From the NCBI GenBank assembly GCA_903915535.1, contig CAIWTJ010000159.1, forward strand, positions 1 to 64,000: a stretch of 64,000 bases of DNA, written 5' to 3'. Below the pieces are notes generated by a model, which was given only the letters and a program-made list of their open reading frames with translations, was not told the DNA's origin and searched no databases. The DNA comes from Enhydrobacter aerosaccus. Lineage in GTDB: Bacteria; Pseudomonadota; Alphaproteobacteria; Reyranellales; Reyranellaceae. The position numbers and the translations under genes were made by a program. Every line of letters starts with the position of its first letter. Within the stretch, counting starts at the first letter, position 1. Shown piece after piece: positions 34,710-42,669 of this stretch.

Positions 34710-35648
34710 ATGGCCGACAACGTCATCGAAGCCCGCGGGCTGTTGAAGGTCTATGGCGCGACCCGGGCGGTCGACGCCATCGACATCGACATCCGGCGTG
34801 GCGAAATCTTCGGGCTGCTGGGCCCCAACGGCGCGGGCAAGACGACCACCATCCTGATGATGCTGGGACTGACCGAAACCAGCGGCGGCAAGGTTTCCGT
34901 GCTGGGCTTCGATCCGGTGCGCCAGCCGCTTCAGGTGAAGCGCCGCGTCGGCTACCTGCCCGACGCGGTCGGTTTTTACGATCACATGACCGCGCGCGAG
35001 AACCTCACCTATACCGCGCGCCTGCTCGCCATTCCGCGCCGTGAGGCGACCGGCCGCATCATGGAAGCGATGAAGAGCGTGGCGCTCGACGACGTCATCG
35101 ACAAGCGCGTCTCGACCTACTCGCGCGGCATGCGCCAGCGGCTGGGCATCGCCGAGATCGTGATGAAGAGGGCCGAGGTCGCCATCCTCGACGAGCCGAC
35201 GTCGGGCCTCGATCCGCACGCCACGTTCGAGCTTCTCGAGATGATCCGTGGACTGAAGCGCGCCGGCGTCGCCGTGCTGCTGTCCTCGCACCTGCTCGAT
35301 CGCGTGCAGAGCGTTTGCGATCGTGTCGCGTTGTTCAACAAGGGCAAGATCGCGCTGATGGGCACGGTGGTCGAACTTGCCAACCAGGTTCTGGGCGCGG
35401 GTCACCCGCTGCTCGTCGAAGCGAGCGGCATCGATGTCGCGACGGCCCTGCGCGGCATCGAGGGCGTGCAACAGGTCGTGTCGGCGGGCGAGGGAGGGTG
35501 GCGCGTGGTGGCTGATCGCGACGTGCGCGCCACCGTGGCGCAGCGCATCGTCTCGTCGGGCGGGGCGCTCACCAAGCTGTCGGACCTGCAGCCCAGCCTG
35601 GAAGAGGTCTACACGCACTATTTCGAGGGAGAGCGCCGTGCAGCGTGA
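34710..35648 (+). CDS. ABC exporter ATP-binding protein (NosF/CcmA type)
   Basis: A 312-residue ATPase. Walker [10 protein letters not shown] is near 39-47, the signature is [10 protein letters not shown], Walker B is [13 protein letters not shown], and the switch His is in SSHLLDRVQ. The C-terminal domain of about 90 residues is the one found in ABC-2 family drug, polysaccharide or Cu-site transporters. It overlaps the permease gene by 11 bases and follows the NEW3 protein, forming a three-gene transport unit. The substrate is unknown. Confidence 0.87.
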   Translation: MADNVIEARGLLKVYGATRAVDAIDIDIRRGEIFGLLGPNGAGKTTTILMMLGLTETSGGKVSVLGFDPVRQPLQVKRRVGYLPDAVGFYDHMTARENLTYTARLLAIPRREATGRIMEAMKSVALDDVIDKRVSTYSRGMRQRLGIAEIVMKRAEVAILDEPTSGLDPHATFELLEMIRGLKRAGVAVLLSSHLLDRVQSVCDRVALFNKGKIALMGTVVELANQVLGAGHPLLVEASGIDVATALRGIEGVQQVVSAGEGGWRVVADRDVRATVAQRIVSSGGALTKLSDLQPSLEEVYTHYFEGERRAA

Positions 35649-36594
35649 GGGCTCGCCTTTCACCGGCCTCGGGCCGGTCTTCATCAAGGAACTGTCCGAT
35701 CACCTGACCAGCATCCGCATGCTGGTGCTGACCCTGTTCGTGATCGTCTTCGGCGCGTTCCCGGTAGCTTCTTCGCTGCAGACCCTGCGGACGGTCGTGG
35801 GCGCAGACGCCTATCTCTACCTGCGCATCTTCACCATCGAGCCGGAACAGGTACCGATCTCGTTCATCACGGCGCTGAACTTCATCATTCCGCTGATGGC
35901 GATCGGCCTGGGCTTCGATTCGGTCAACAGCGAGTTCAACCGGCGCACCCTCAGTCGCGTGCTGTCGCAGCCCATCTATCGCGATGCGCTGCTGCTGGGC
36001 AAATTCCTGGGCGGCCTGATGACGCTGGCGGTCGGTCTGCTGGCGCTGTGGCTGATCGTTTTCGGCGCGGGCCTGCTGCTGCTCGGCATCCCGCCGCGCG
36101 GTGTCGAGGTGGCCCGCGCGTTCGGGTTCCTGCTGGTGGCAATCGCCTACGGTGGCGTATGGCTCTCGATCTCGATGTTGTTCTCGGTGATCTTCCGATC
36201 GACCGCGACGTCCGCGCTCTGCGCGCTCGGCATGTGGCTGTTCTTCTTCATCCTGTGGCCGATGATCGCCAATGCGATCGTGCTGGGGTTTGCGCCGCGC
36301 GAGATCACGTCCGTCGACCAGTATGTCGGCATCCAGGAATTCGCCATCGCGATCCAGCGGCTGTCGCCCGGCACGTTGTTCAGCGAGGCGCTTCTCGGGC
36401 TCCTCAATCCAGAAACGCGCACGCTGGGCTTCATGCTGCCGACCCAGATGCGCGGTGCGATCCCGAACGCGCCGCTGCCGCTCGACCAAAGCCTGCTCTT
36501 GATCTGGCCGCAGGTTACCGGTCTGATCGCGGGCATGATCGTCGTGTTCGCCGCCGCCTACGTCGTCTTTCAGCGCGAGGAAGTACGCGCCTGA
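35638..36594 (+). CDS. ABC-2 family membrane permease
   Basis: A 318-residue integral membrane protein with about six helices, including [38 protein letters not shown] and [18 protein letters not shown]. An N-terminal amphipathic [14 protein letters not shown] and a [21 protein letters not shown] loop are typical of NosY/ABC-2 exporters. The start is GTG at 35638 inside the ATPase gene, and the residues before it in frame belong to the overlapped gene. It pairs with that ATPase. Confidence 0.83.
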   Translation: MQREGSPFTGLGPVFIKELSDHLTSIRMLVLTLFVIVFGAFPVASSLQTLRTVVGADAYLYLRIFTIEPEQVPISFITALNFIIPLMAIGLGFDSVNSEFNRRTLSRVLSQPIYRDALLLGKFLGGLMTLAVGLLALWLIVFGAGLLLLGIPPRGVEVARAFGFLLVAIAYGGVWLSISMLFSVIFRSTATSALCALGMWLFFFILWPMIANAIVLGFAPREITSVDQYVGIQEFAIAIQRLSPGTLFSEALLGLLNPETRTLGFMLPTQMRGAIPNAPLPLDQSLLLIWPQVTGLIAGMIVVFAAAYVVFQREEVRA

Positions 36595-37289
36595 AAGACT
36601 GGACCATCACTGCCGCGCTGAACAATGCGCGCTGGTGCAATGCCGTGTGCTTCGCGCACGGCACGGTAGGACGTTTTTTGGTCCACACATGGGTCAATGC
36701 CGAGACGGTGCCGCGCTTCTATCCAAACGTCGTGTCGCTCACGACGGGCGCCGCCGACATCGACGAGCAGTGCCAGATTGTGGACATGCTGCTGAAGTCG
36801 AACCTGCCGGGTCGCTGGGCGGTGAAGGACAGTTTCCATACGCTCGATATCTCGCGTCTCGGCTTCGACGTGCTGTTCGAGGCCAACTGGGTTCGCCTGC
36901 TGCCGTCGCAGCCCGAGGTCATCGGCTTTCCGAGGTCGGGTGCGCTGGTGTCGGGCCTGTCGTGGGAACGCGCGAAGCCGGGCGGGGAAGCTTTTCCGGG
37001 CGCGCTGTTCAGCGACGAGAATTTCGCGATGTTCTCGGGCAGCCGCAACGGGGCCATCGTGGCGGGCGGGACTCTCTATAATTCAGATGGTGTCGTGGGT
37101 ATTTCCAACGTCACCGCCGATGCAGACGAAGCGCCCGCGGTGTGGCGCGACCTTGCCATCCTGGCCGCCAGCACGTTTCCGAACGCGCCCCTTGTCGGCT
37201 ACGAGTCCGGAGATGAGCTGAAGGCAGCCCACAAAGCGGGCTTCGAAGTGGGGGATCCGCTGCGGATCTGGGTCAAGTCGCGGGACTGA
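36591..37289 (+). CDS. Conserved hypothetical protein with probable CTG start
   Basis: A 232-residue soluble protein beginning [23 protein letters not shown], with a fold resembling GNAT-type or acetyltransferase-like hypotheticals (late SNVTADADEAPAVWRDLAILAA and LVGYESGDELKAA). Those N-terminal residues are within the conserved part, yet no ATG, GTG or TTG precedes them: the only overlap-style start is CTG at 36591, nested in the permease stop (CTGA). A downstream GTG would remove the conserved WCNAV region. Function is unknown. Confidence 0.6.
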   Translation: MKDWTITAALNNARWCNAVCFAHGTVGRFLVHTWVNAETVPRFYPNVVSLTTGAADIDEQCQIVDMLLKSNLPGRWAVKDSFHTLDISRLGFDVLFEANWVRLLPSQPEVIGFPRSGALVSGLSWERAKPGGEAFPGALFSDENFAMFSGSRNGAIVAGGTLYNSDGVVGISNVTADADEAPAVWRDLAILAASTFPNAPLVGYESGDELKAAHKAGFEVGDPLRIWVKSRD

Positions 37290-37983
37290 AGCCGCAGGCT
37301 TTCAGCGCCGCGAGCATATGCGCGGGCGGCGGCGCGGTGACGGAGATCGCAGGCTTGGTCTTCGACAGCGGCAGGACGATCGCATGGCTCTGCAGATGGA
37401 GCTGCTGGCCGGGGGCCACCTTGCCATAGAGACGATCGCCGATCACGGGACAGCCGGCATGGGCACAGTGCACGCGGATCTGATGCGTGCGGCCGGTCTC
37501 GGGTTTCAGTTCCAACCAGGTCATGCCCGGCGCGCGGCCCATGATTTTGTAGCGGGTCACCGATGGCTGGCCCTTGTCGGAGACCTTCACCGACCAGCCG
37601 GACTTGGTATTGAGCTTGAGCAGCGGCGCATCGAACACACCTTCCTCCGCGGGCGGCGAGCCTTCGACGACGGCCCAGTAGGTCTTCTCGGTGTCGCGGC
37701 CGGAGAACAGGCGGCCGAGCTTGGCGAGCGCCTTGGGATGACGGCCGAGCACCAGCACGCCGGACGTGTCGGCGTCGAGGCGATGCGCCAGCGATGGCGG
37801 GCGGGGCAGGCCGTAGCGCAGATCGTCGAAACATTCCTCGAGGTTGGGCGCCTTGCTGGGACCGGCGTGAACGGCGAGGCCCGCGGGCTTGTCGATGACG
37901 AGGATGAGCCCGTCACGATGCAGCACGCGTGCCTGGATTTGCTCGGCCGTCAGGGGAGGCGGGCGCTTCAAAGCTCCGGCCAC
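37273..37983 (-). CDS. RluA-family pseudouridine synthase
   Basis: A 236-residue RNA modification enzyme. The catalytic Asp motif is AHRLDADTSGVLVLG, with upstream VIDKPAGLAVHAG and downstream LKPETGRTHQIRVH, all standard. There is no S4 domain, so it resembles the RluA/TruC type that targets rRNA or tRNA uridines. The start is GTG at 37983, or TTG at 37971 overlapping the amidase stop (TTGA). It overlaps the convergent hypothetical gene by 17 bases at its 3' end. Confidence 0.87.
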   Translation of the reverse strand: MAGALKRPPPLTAEQIQARVLHRDGLILVIDKPAGLAVHAGPSKAPNLEECFDDLRYGLPRPPSLAHRLDADTSGVLVLGRHPKALAKLGRLFSGRDTEKTYWAVVEGSPPAEEGVFDAPLLKLNTKSGWSVKVSDKGQPSVTRYKIMGRAPGMTWLELKPETGRTHQIRVHCAHAGCPVIGDRLYGKVAPGQQLHLQSHAIVLPLSKTKPAISVTAPPPAHMLAALKACGFSPAT

Positions 37984-39392
37984 CGGTCGAGCCAGCTCTC
38001 GCTCGCTTCGTACAGCGCGGCGGCCCGCAGGACCGAGACTTCGTCGCGGAAGCGGCCCACGATCTGCAGGCCGATCGGCAGGCCCTCGTCGCCGTAGCCG
38101 CTGCACACCGTGATCGCGGGATGGCCGGTGATGTTGAACGGCATGGTGTAGGGGAACCAGTTACGCCGCAGTTCACCCACCTCGATGCCATCAATCCTGA
38201 TCGGCTCGAACAGGTCCTGGTCGATCGGCAGCGCCGTGCGCGTGAGCGTCGGCGTCACCAGATAGTCCGCGTCGGCGAACCAGCGCTGGACCAGGCGGAA
38301 GAGGTCAGTCCGCTGGAACATGGCGCGCTGGTAGTCCGCGCCGCTCCACTGCTCGGCCTGCGCCACCTGCCGCACCAGCGACGGCGTCACCTTGTTGTCC
38401 TCGCGCATGATCATGTCGCCGAAGCGCGCGCGCCACGTCGTGTGGTTGATCACCTTCCAGATCGGCTCCATGTCGGGAAGCTTGTCGGTGAGTTCGACCA
38501 GATCGGCCCCGAGATCCCGGAGCTTGCCGAGCGCACGCTCGAAGGAAGCGCGAACGTCCTTGGCGATGAAGCGCGTGCCCAGGGTGGCGCTGTAGAGGAT
38601 GCGCTTGCCCTTGAGGTCGCCGTGGGGCTTGGCGGCCGTGACGTAGTCCTTGGGCTGCACGTCGATCGACCAGGGGTCGGAAGGATGCGGCCCCGCCATC
38701 GCCCACAGCATCAGGCCGGTGTCCTCGACCGTGCGCGTCATCGGCGTGACGTAGGTGTAGTTGCCGAACGCGTCGGCCACCTGGCTGTGCGGGATCACGC
38801 CGTTGCTCTGCTTGAGGCCGACCATGCCGTTCGCGGCGGCCGGAATACGCGTCGAGCCGCCGCCGTCCGTCGCGATGCCGATCGGGCCGATGCCGGCCGC
38901 GACGGCGACCGCTGCACCGCCACTCGAGCCGCCGGACGTGCGCTCGGCGCTCCAGGCGTTGCGCGTGCGGCCGAACAGCGGCGCATCGGTCAGCGCCTTG
39001 TGGCCGAATTCCGGCGTGGTGGTCTTGCCGAACAGGATTGCGCCCACGGCCTTCATCCGCGCGGCGGCGATGGCATCTTCCTTCGGCACGTTGTTTTCAT
39101 GCGCCAGGGCGCCGAAGGTCGTGCGAACGCCTGCGGTATTCACGAGATCCTTGGCAGCGAAGGGGATTCCGTGAAGGAGACCCAACGCTTCGCCCTTCAT
39201 AACGTCGTCTTCGGCCTTCCGGGCCGCAGCCATCGCCATCTCGGGCACCAGCGTGATGAAGCAGTTCAGCACTGGCTGCAGCTTCTCGGCGCGCGCCAGC
39301 ACTGCCGTCATCAATTCGACCGGAGAGACCTCCTTCTTGCCGATCTTGTCGCGCAAGGTTGCGGCAGAGAGGCGGCAGAGGTCTTCGGCCAT
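37968..39392 (-). CDS. Amidase signature family hydrolase
   Basis: A 474-residue amidase with Lys in GIPFAAKDLVNTAGV, the cis-Ser in SGGSSGGAAVAVAAG and the nucleophile in TDGGGSTRIPAAANG. It is distinct from the amidase at 25791-27194 in its long TPMTRTVEDTGLMLWAMAGP segment and C-terminal GYGDEGLPIGLQIVG. The start at 39392 shares its base with the FAH-family gene's stop (TGATG), so the two are coupled. It may supply the acid further processed by the FAH enzyme. Confidence 0.85.
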   Translation of the reverse strand: MAEDLCRLSAATLRDKIGKKEVSPVELMTAVLARAEKLQPVLNCFITLVPEMAMAAARKAEDDVMKGEALGLLHGIPFAAKDLVNTAGVRTTFGALAHENNVPKEDAIAAARMKAVGAILFGKTTTPEFGHKALTDAPLFGRTRNAWSAERTSGGSSGGAAVAVAAGIGPIGIATDGGGSTRIPAAANGMVGLKQSNGVIPHSQVADAFGNYTYVTPMTRTVEDTGLMLWAMAGPHPSDPWSIDVQPKDYVTAAKPHGDLKGKRILYSATLGTRFIAKDVRASFERALGKLRDLGADLVELTDKLPDMEPIWKVINHTTWRARFGDMIMREDNKVTPSLVRQVAQAEQWSGADYQRAMFQRTDLFRLVQRWFADADYLVTPTLTRTALPIDQDLFEPIRIDGIEVGELRRNWFPYTMPFNITGHPAITVCSGYGDEGLPIGLQIVGRFRDEVSVLRAAALYEASESWLDRWPEL

Positions 39393-40510
39393 CAGAGCAG
39401 TCCCCGGCCCGCGAGGTTGCGCATCAGCGAGGAAACCCCGAACGTCCACGGCGCGATCTTGTCGCAATGGTTCACCGTGTTGGTGAGCGTGCCGAGCTTG
39501 GGCGAGCTGATGGACACGACATCGCCCACCATGTGGGTGAAGCCGGTGCCGCCCGGCGTGCGCGTTTCGGTCGGCGCGAAAAGCGTGCCCGTCATCAGCG
39601 CCATGCCGTCGGGATACTGATGGGTCTTGCCCATCGCGTTCGTGACGAGTTCCAGCGGATCGCGGCTGATCTTCGACAGATCGCTCGAGCCGCGCAGGCG
39701 GAATTGGTCGGGACCAGTGACCTCGAGATCGACCTTGGCCTTGCGCACGTCATCGAGGGTGAAGGTCTCGTCGAACAGGCGCACGAACGGTCCGAGCGCG
39801 CAGGAGGCGTTGTTGTCCTTGGCGATGCCCAGCAGCAGGGCGCTGCGGCCTTCCAGGTCGCGCAGGTTCACGTCGTTGCCCAGCGTGGCCCCCACGATCT
39901 TGCCCGCGGCGTTCACGATCAGCGTGACTTCGGGCTCCGGGTTGTTCCAGTCGGAGTCCGAGCGGATGCCGATCTCCGCGCCGTAGCCGACGGCGGCCAT
40001 CGGCGGCGCCTTCGTGAAGATCTCCGCATACGGGCCGATGCCGACCTCGAGGTAGGGCGACCAGGCGCCGCGTGCCATCAGGGTCTTCTTGAGCGCTTCG
40101 GCCTCGGCGGAGCCGGGCTTGATGGTGGTGACGTCGGCCCCGATGATCGAGTTCAGCTCCCCGCGCACCTGCTCGGCGCGGCTGGGATCGCCCTTGGCGT
40201 GCTCCTCGATCAGCCGCTCGAGCAGGCTGACGGCGAAGGTGACTCCGGCGGCCTTCAGGGCCTGCAAATCGACCGGTGCCAGCAGGGAGGGGATCAGTTG
40301 CTCCAGCGTGCCGAGCCGGATGCCTTTGGCGCGCGCCAGGTCGAGCATATCCGGGGCATTGCAGAGATCGGCCACTGTGGGCGCGAAGTGCGTGATATCG
40401 AAGACGCCGTCCGCCCTGATGGCCACAACGCTGGGGCCGTCTTCTTCCTGGCTCCACACTCGCCCGATCAGGGTGCCTGCGTATCCGTCTTCCGGAAGTA
40501 TATCTGCCAC
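39392..40510 (-). CDS. Fumarylacetoacetate hydrolase family protein
   Basis: A 372-residue FAH-fold enzyme. The C-terminal catalytic region has SDSDWNNPEPEVTLIVNAAG for metal binding, GNDVNLRDLEG, GTLFAPTETRTPGGTGFTHMVGDVVSI and LGTLTNTVNHCD. Such proteins hydrolyse, decarboxylate or dehydrate 2-keto/acylpyruvate-like compounds. It is divergent from the DapA-like aldolase across 71 bases, a common pairing in sugar-acid or keto-deoxy acid catabolism. Confidence 0.83.
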   Translation of the reverse strand: MADILPEDGYAGTLIGRVWSQEEDGPSVVAIRADGVFDITHFAPTVADLCNAPDMLDLARAKGIRLGTLEQLIPSLLAPVDLQALKAAGVTFAVSLLERLIEEHAKGDPSRAEQVRGELNSIIGADVTTIKPGSAEAEALKKTLMARGAWSPYLEVGIGPYAEIFTKAPPMAAVGYGAEIGIRSDSDWNNPEPEVTLIVNAAGKIVGATLGNDVNLRDLEGRSALLLGIAKDNNASCALGPFVRLFDETFTLDDVRKAKVDLEVTGPDQFRLRGSSDLSKISRDPLELVTNAMGKTHQYPDGMALMTGTLFAPTETRTPGGTGFTHMVGDVVSISSPKLGTLTNTVNHCDKIAPWTFGVSSLMRNLAGRGLL

Positions 40511-40581
40511 TGGACGTTCCTCTTTACGTGGGGCGCGCTTCGTTGCACAAAAGGCGCGCCATTCCCGGGAGTATTAAAATC

Positions 40582-41523
40582 ATGGCCGCAGCGCGGATCA
40601 AAGGCGTTCTTTCGCCCGTCGTCACCCCCTTCAAGCGGGACCTGTCGCCAGACGTCGGCCGCTTCATCGCCCATTGCAAGTGGCTGATCAGCCAGGATTG
40701 CGGGCTGGCCATGTTCGGCACCAACTCCGAGGCCAACTCGATGTCGGCCGACGAGCGCATGACGCTCCTCGACAAGGTCGTCGCCGCGGGCGTGCCGACC
40801 GCACGCATGATGCCGGGCACCGGATCGTGCTCGATCAACGAGGCCGCCAAGGTGAGCGCGCATGCCACCAAGCATGGCGTCTCGGGCGTGCTGATGCTCC
40901 CGCCGTTCTACTACAAGGGCGTTCCGGAGGAGGGGCTGTTCCGCTTCTTCTCGGAGGTCGTGCAGCGCACGGGCGACGACAATCTCCGCGTCTATCTCTA
41001 TCACATCCCGCCGGTCTCGGCCGTGCCGATCACGCACAAGCTGGTCGAGCGGCTGATGAAGGCCTATCCGAAGCAGATCGCCGGCATGAAGGATTCGTCG
41101 GACGACTGGGCGCACACGAAGAGCATGATCGATGCCTTCGCCAAGGACGGCTTCGATGTCTTCTCCGGCAACGAGAAGCCGCTGATCGAGAACATCAAGG
41201 CGGGCGGCGCGGGCTGCATCAGCGCCACCGCGAACATCAACCCCGGCAAGATCGCGGAGACCTACAAGAAGTACGCGACGCCGGAAGGCGAGAAGCTGCA
41301 GGGCTGGATCAACGAAGTGCGCGGCGTCATGCAGGGCTACGTGATGATTCCGGGCCTGAAGTACTGCATCGCGCACTACGGTGCCGACTCGGCCTGGACG
41401 CCGGTGCGGCCGCCGCTGGTCGAGATCGACGAGAAGGCGGGCAAGGAAATGATCGCCAAACTCGACAAGCTCGGCTTCACCATGCCGGGCCTCGCGCAGG
41501 CGATGGCGGTTGCGGCCGAGTGA
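40582..41523 (+). CDS. DapA/NanA family aldolase or dehydratase
   Basis: A 313-residue class I Schiff-base TIM barrel. The catalytic Lys170 is in AGMKDSSDD and the tyrosine in VYLYHIPP, with GTNSEANSMS in the carboxylate-binding loop. The family cleaves or condenses pyruvate with aldehydes (dihydrodipicolinate, keto-deoxy sugar acids). Its position opposite an FAH gene supports a catabolic rather than lysine role. The ATG at 40582 has a GGGAG 12 bases upstream. A strong promoter begins one base after its stop codon. Confidence 0.84.
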   Translation: MAAARIKGVLSPVVTPFKRDLSPDVGRFIAHCKWLISQDCGLAMFGTNSEANSMSADERMTLLDKVVAAGVPTARMMPGTGSCSINEAAKVSAHATKHGVSGVLMLPPFYYKGVPEEGLFRFFSEVVQRTGDDNLRVYLYHIPPVSAVPITHKLVERLMKAYPKQIAGMKDSSDDWAHTKSMIDAFAKDGFDVFSGNEKPLIENIKAGGAGCISATANINPGKIAETYKKYATPEGEKLQGWINEVRGVMQGYVMIPGLKYCIAHYGADSAWTPVRPPLVEIDEKAGKEMIAKLDKLGFTMPGLAQAMAVAAE

Positions 41524-41553
41524 TTGACACTCGGCCTCTCGAGGCTCTATAAA
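41524..41553 (+). promoter_or_regulatory. Strong sigma-70-type promoter
   Basis: TTGACA at 41524-41529 and TATAAA at 41548-41553 are separated by 18 bases. The spacer holds an inverted repeat GCCTC-TC-GAGGC (41534-41545) that might be a regulator site. Transcription would be expected to start near 41560, which is the A of an ATG. It directly follows the aldolase stop and drives the leader RNA. Confidence 0.7.
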
Positions 41554-41554
41554 A

Positions 41555-41632
41555 TGGTCATGACCACGATGCTGCTCCAGAAGGGTTGGTATTTTACGTC
41601 GCTCACATAGGCGGCGCGCATGGTCATGACCA
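41555..41632. repeat. Two perfect 12-bp palindromes TGGTCATGACCA
   Basis: TGGTCATGACCA occurs at 41555-41566, over the predicted transcription start, and at 41621-41632, just before the terminator. The centres are 66 bases apart. As DNA it could be an operator pair. In RNA the second copy (UGGUCAU) can pair with the transcript's first bases (AUGACCA), hiding the leader start codon. Confidence 0.65.
41560..41610 (+). CDS. Leader peptide MTTMLLQKGWYFTSLT
   Basis: A 16-codon ORF from ATG at 41560 to TAG at 41608, with TGG-TAT-TTT (Trp, Tyr, Phe) at codons 10-12. The predicted transcription start coincides with the ATG, so the mRNA would be leaderless, as described for the rhizobial trpL leader. 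An in-frame ATG at 41554 overlaps the -10 region and cannot be transcribed from this promoter. A second ATG at 41569 is possible. It encodes no recognisable protein and is best read as a sensing ORF. Confidence 0.5.
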   Translation: MTTMLLQKGWYFTSLT

Positions 41633-41635
41633 AAC

Positions 41636-41668
41636 GAAGCCGCCGCATCCCGGCGGCTTCATTGTTTT
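41636..41668 (+). terminator. Intrinsic terminator before the GNAT genes
   Basis: GAAGCCGCCG (41636-41645) and CGGCGGCTTC (41651-41660) form a perfect 10-bp stem with a five-base loop, followed by ATTGTTTT. This is the best intrinsic terminator in the window. It is 47 bases upstream of the GNAT start, so transcription of the acetyltransferases must read through it or start after it. Confidence 0.8.
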
Positions 41669-41715
41669 AGGACTTCAGCCTCCGGGCAGCGGCGATACCG
41701 CAAACGGAGGATCTG

Positions 41716-42183
41716 ATGTCTATCATCGAAGCTGAAAGTACCAACGACCCGGTGGCCCTGCCGCCGCCGATCCGCGTGCGCCTCGCGGGGCCGCGCGATT
41801 GCGAGGCGCTGTGCGAACTGCTCGACCGGCCGGAATACGCCCAGGAGCAGGTGATGACGTGGCTGCAGACGCCGGGCACGACCTTGCTGGTCGCGCAAAG
41901 CGAGCTCGGCATCCTGGGCGTTGCCGTCCTGATGACGCGCATCATTCCGCGGGCGGATGCCGGCATGCACAAGGTGGTCGAGGTCGACAATCTCGTCGTA
42001 CGCGCCGACCAGCGCGGCAAGCGGATCGGGCGTCGCCTGCTGGCGGCGGTCGTCGAATGGTCACGCCAGCGCCGTGCCAGCCAGGTCGAGGTCTGCATCG
42101 GCGAGGTCAACCGCGACGCCAAGCGCTTCTACGAGAGCTTCGGCTTCGCGCACGCGGTGGATCGGCTGGTGCTGGCGGCATGA
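41716..42183 (+). CDS. GNAT family N-acetyltransferase, copy 1
   Basis: A 155-residue acetyltransferase. The acetyl-CoA loop is VVRADQRGKRIGRRLL (Q/R-x-x-G-x-G/A type) after KVVEVDNL, and the C-terminal VCIGEVNRDAKRFYESFGF completes the fold. ACGGAGG precedes the ATG at 41716. It lies downstream of the leader RNA and terminator, and its stop overlaps the start of a close paralogue (ATGA). The amine acetylated is unknown. A role in detoxification or aromatic compound response is speculative. Confidence 0.85.
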   Translation: MSIIEAESTNDPVALPPPIRVRLAGPRDCEALCELLDRPEYAQEQVMTWLQTPGTTLLVAQSELGILGVAVLMTRIIPRADAGMHKVVEVDNLVVRADQRGKRIGRRLLAAVVEWSRQRRASQVEVCIGEVNRDAKRFYESFGFAHAVDRLVLAA

Positions 42184-42668
42184 GCGGCACGGTCTCCTTC
42201 CGCGTGCGGCCGGCCAGCATGGGCGACTACGACGCTCTCTGCCCGCTGTTCGACGAGCTCGACGAGTTTCATCGCCGGGCGCGGCCGGAGATGTTCCAGC
42301 CGTTCGCGCCGCCGGCGCGGGCGCGCGAACAGGTCGCGCGATGGTTGGCCGACGCGGGCTCGACCGTGCTGGTGGCGGAGAACGGTGCGGGGCTGGTTGG
42401 ACTGGCGCTGTTGCTGACGCGACCGGCCTCGCCGTTTGCGGGCGCGGTGCCGCGCAAGGTGATCGAAATCGACAATCTCGTCGTGCGTGCCGACCAGCGC
42501 GGCCGGCGTATCGGCCGGAGGTTGCTATCTGAGTCGGTGGCCTGGGCTCGCCAGCGCGGCGCCACCCATGTCGAGGTGACGGTGCACGATTTCAACCAGG
42601 AGGCGGAGCGCTTCTACAGGGCCTTCGGCTTTGCGCGCTCGATGAACCGCCTGATGCTGGCGGCCTGA
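42180..42668 (+). CDS. GNAT family N-acetyltransferase, copy 2
   Basis: A 162-residue paralogue of the preceding gene. The acetyl-CoA segment IDNLVVRADQRGRRIGRRLL is almost identical, while the N-terminal substrate half (RPASMGDYDALCPLFDELDEFH) differs. It is translationally coupled to copy 1 by an ATGA overlap and converges on a hypothetical gene one base away. The pair may act as a heterodimer or on related amines, which is inference. Confidence 0.85.
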   Translation: MSGTVSFRVRPASMGDYDALCPLFDELDEFHRRARPEMFQPFAPPARAREQVARWLADAGSTVLVAENGAGLVGLALLLTRPASPFAGAVPRKVIEIDNLVVRADQRGRRIGRRLLSESVAWARQRGATHVEVTVHDFNQEAERFYRAFGFARSMNRLMLAA

Positions 42669-42669
42669 G

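Larger units (their letters stand above)
41560..41668 (+). ncRNA. Candidate leader RNA / transcription attenuator
   Basis: A transcript of about 109 bases from the promoter to the terminator contains a tiny ORF and three mutually exclusive pairings. CGTCGC (41597-41602) pairs with GCGGCG (41611-41616), GGCGGC (41610-41615) pairs with GCCGCC (41639-41644), and GCCGCC also forms the 5' arm of the terminator. A ribosome stalled on the Trp-Tyr-Phe codons just before 41597 would free the second segment to break the terminator. This is the classical attenuator layout, read from sequence only. Confidence 0.55.

Noticed and set aside
41560-41668. Attenuator of a tryptophan or aromatic biosynthesis operon
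   Set aside because: The downstream genes are GNAT acetyltransferases, and no trp, aro, phe or tyr gene is in the window. The target remains the acetyltransferases unless an unseen function applies.
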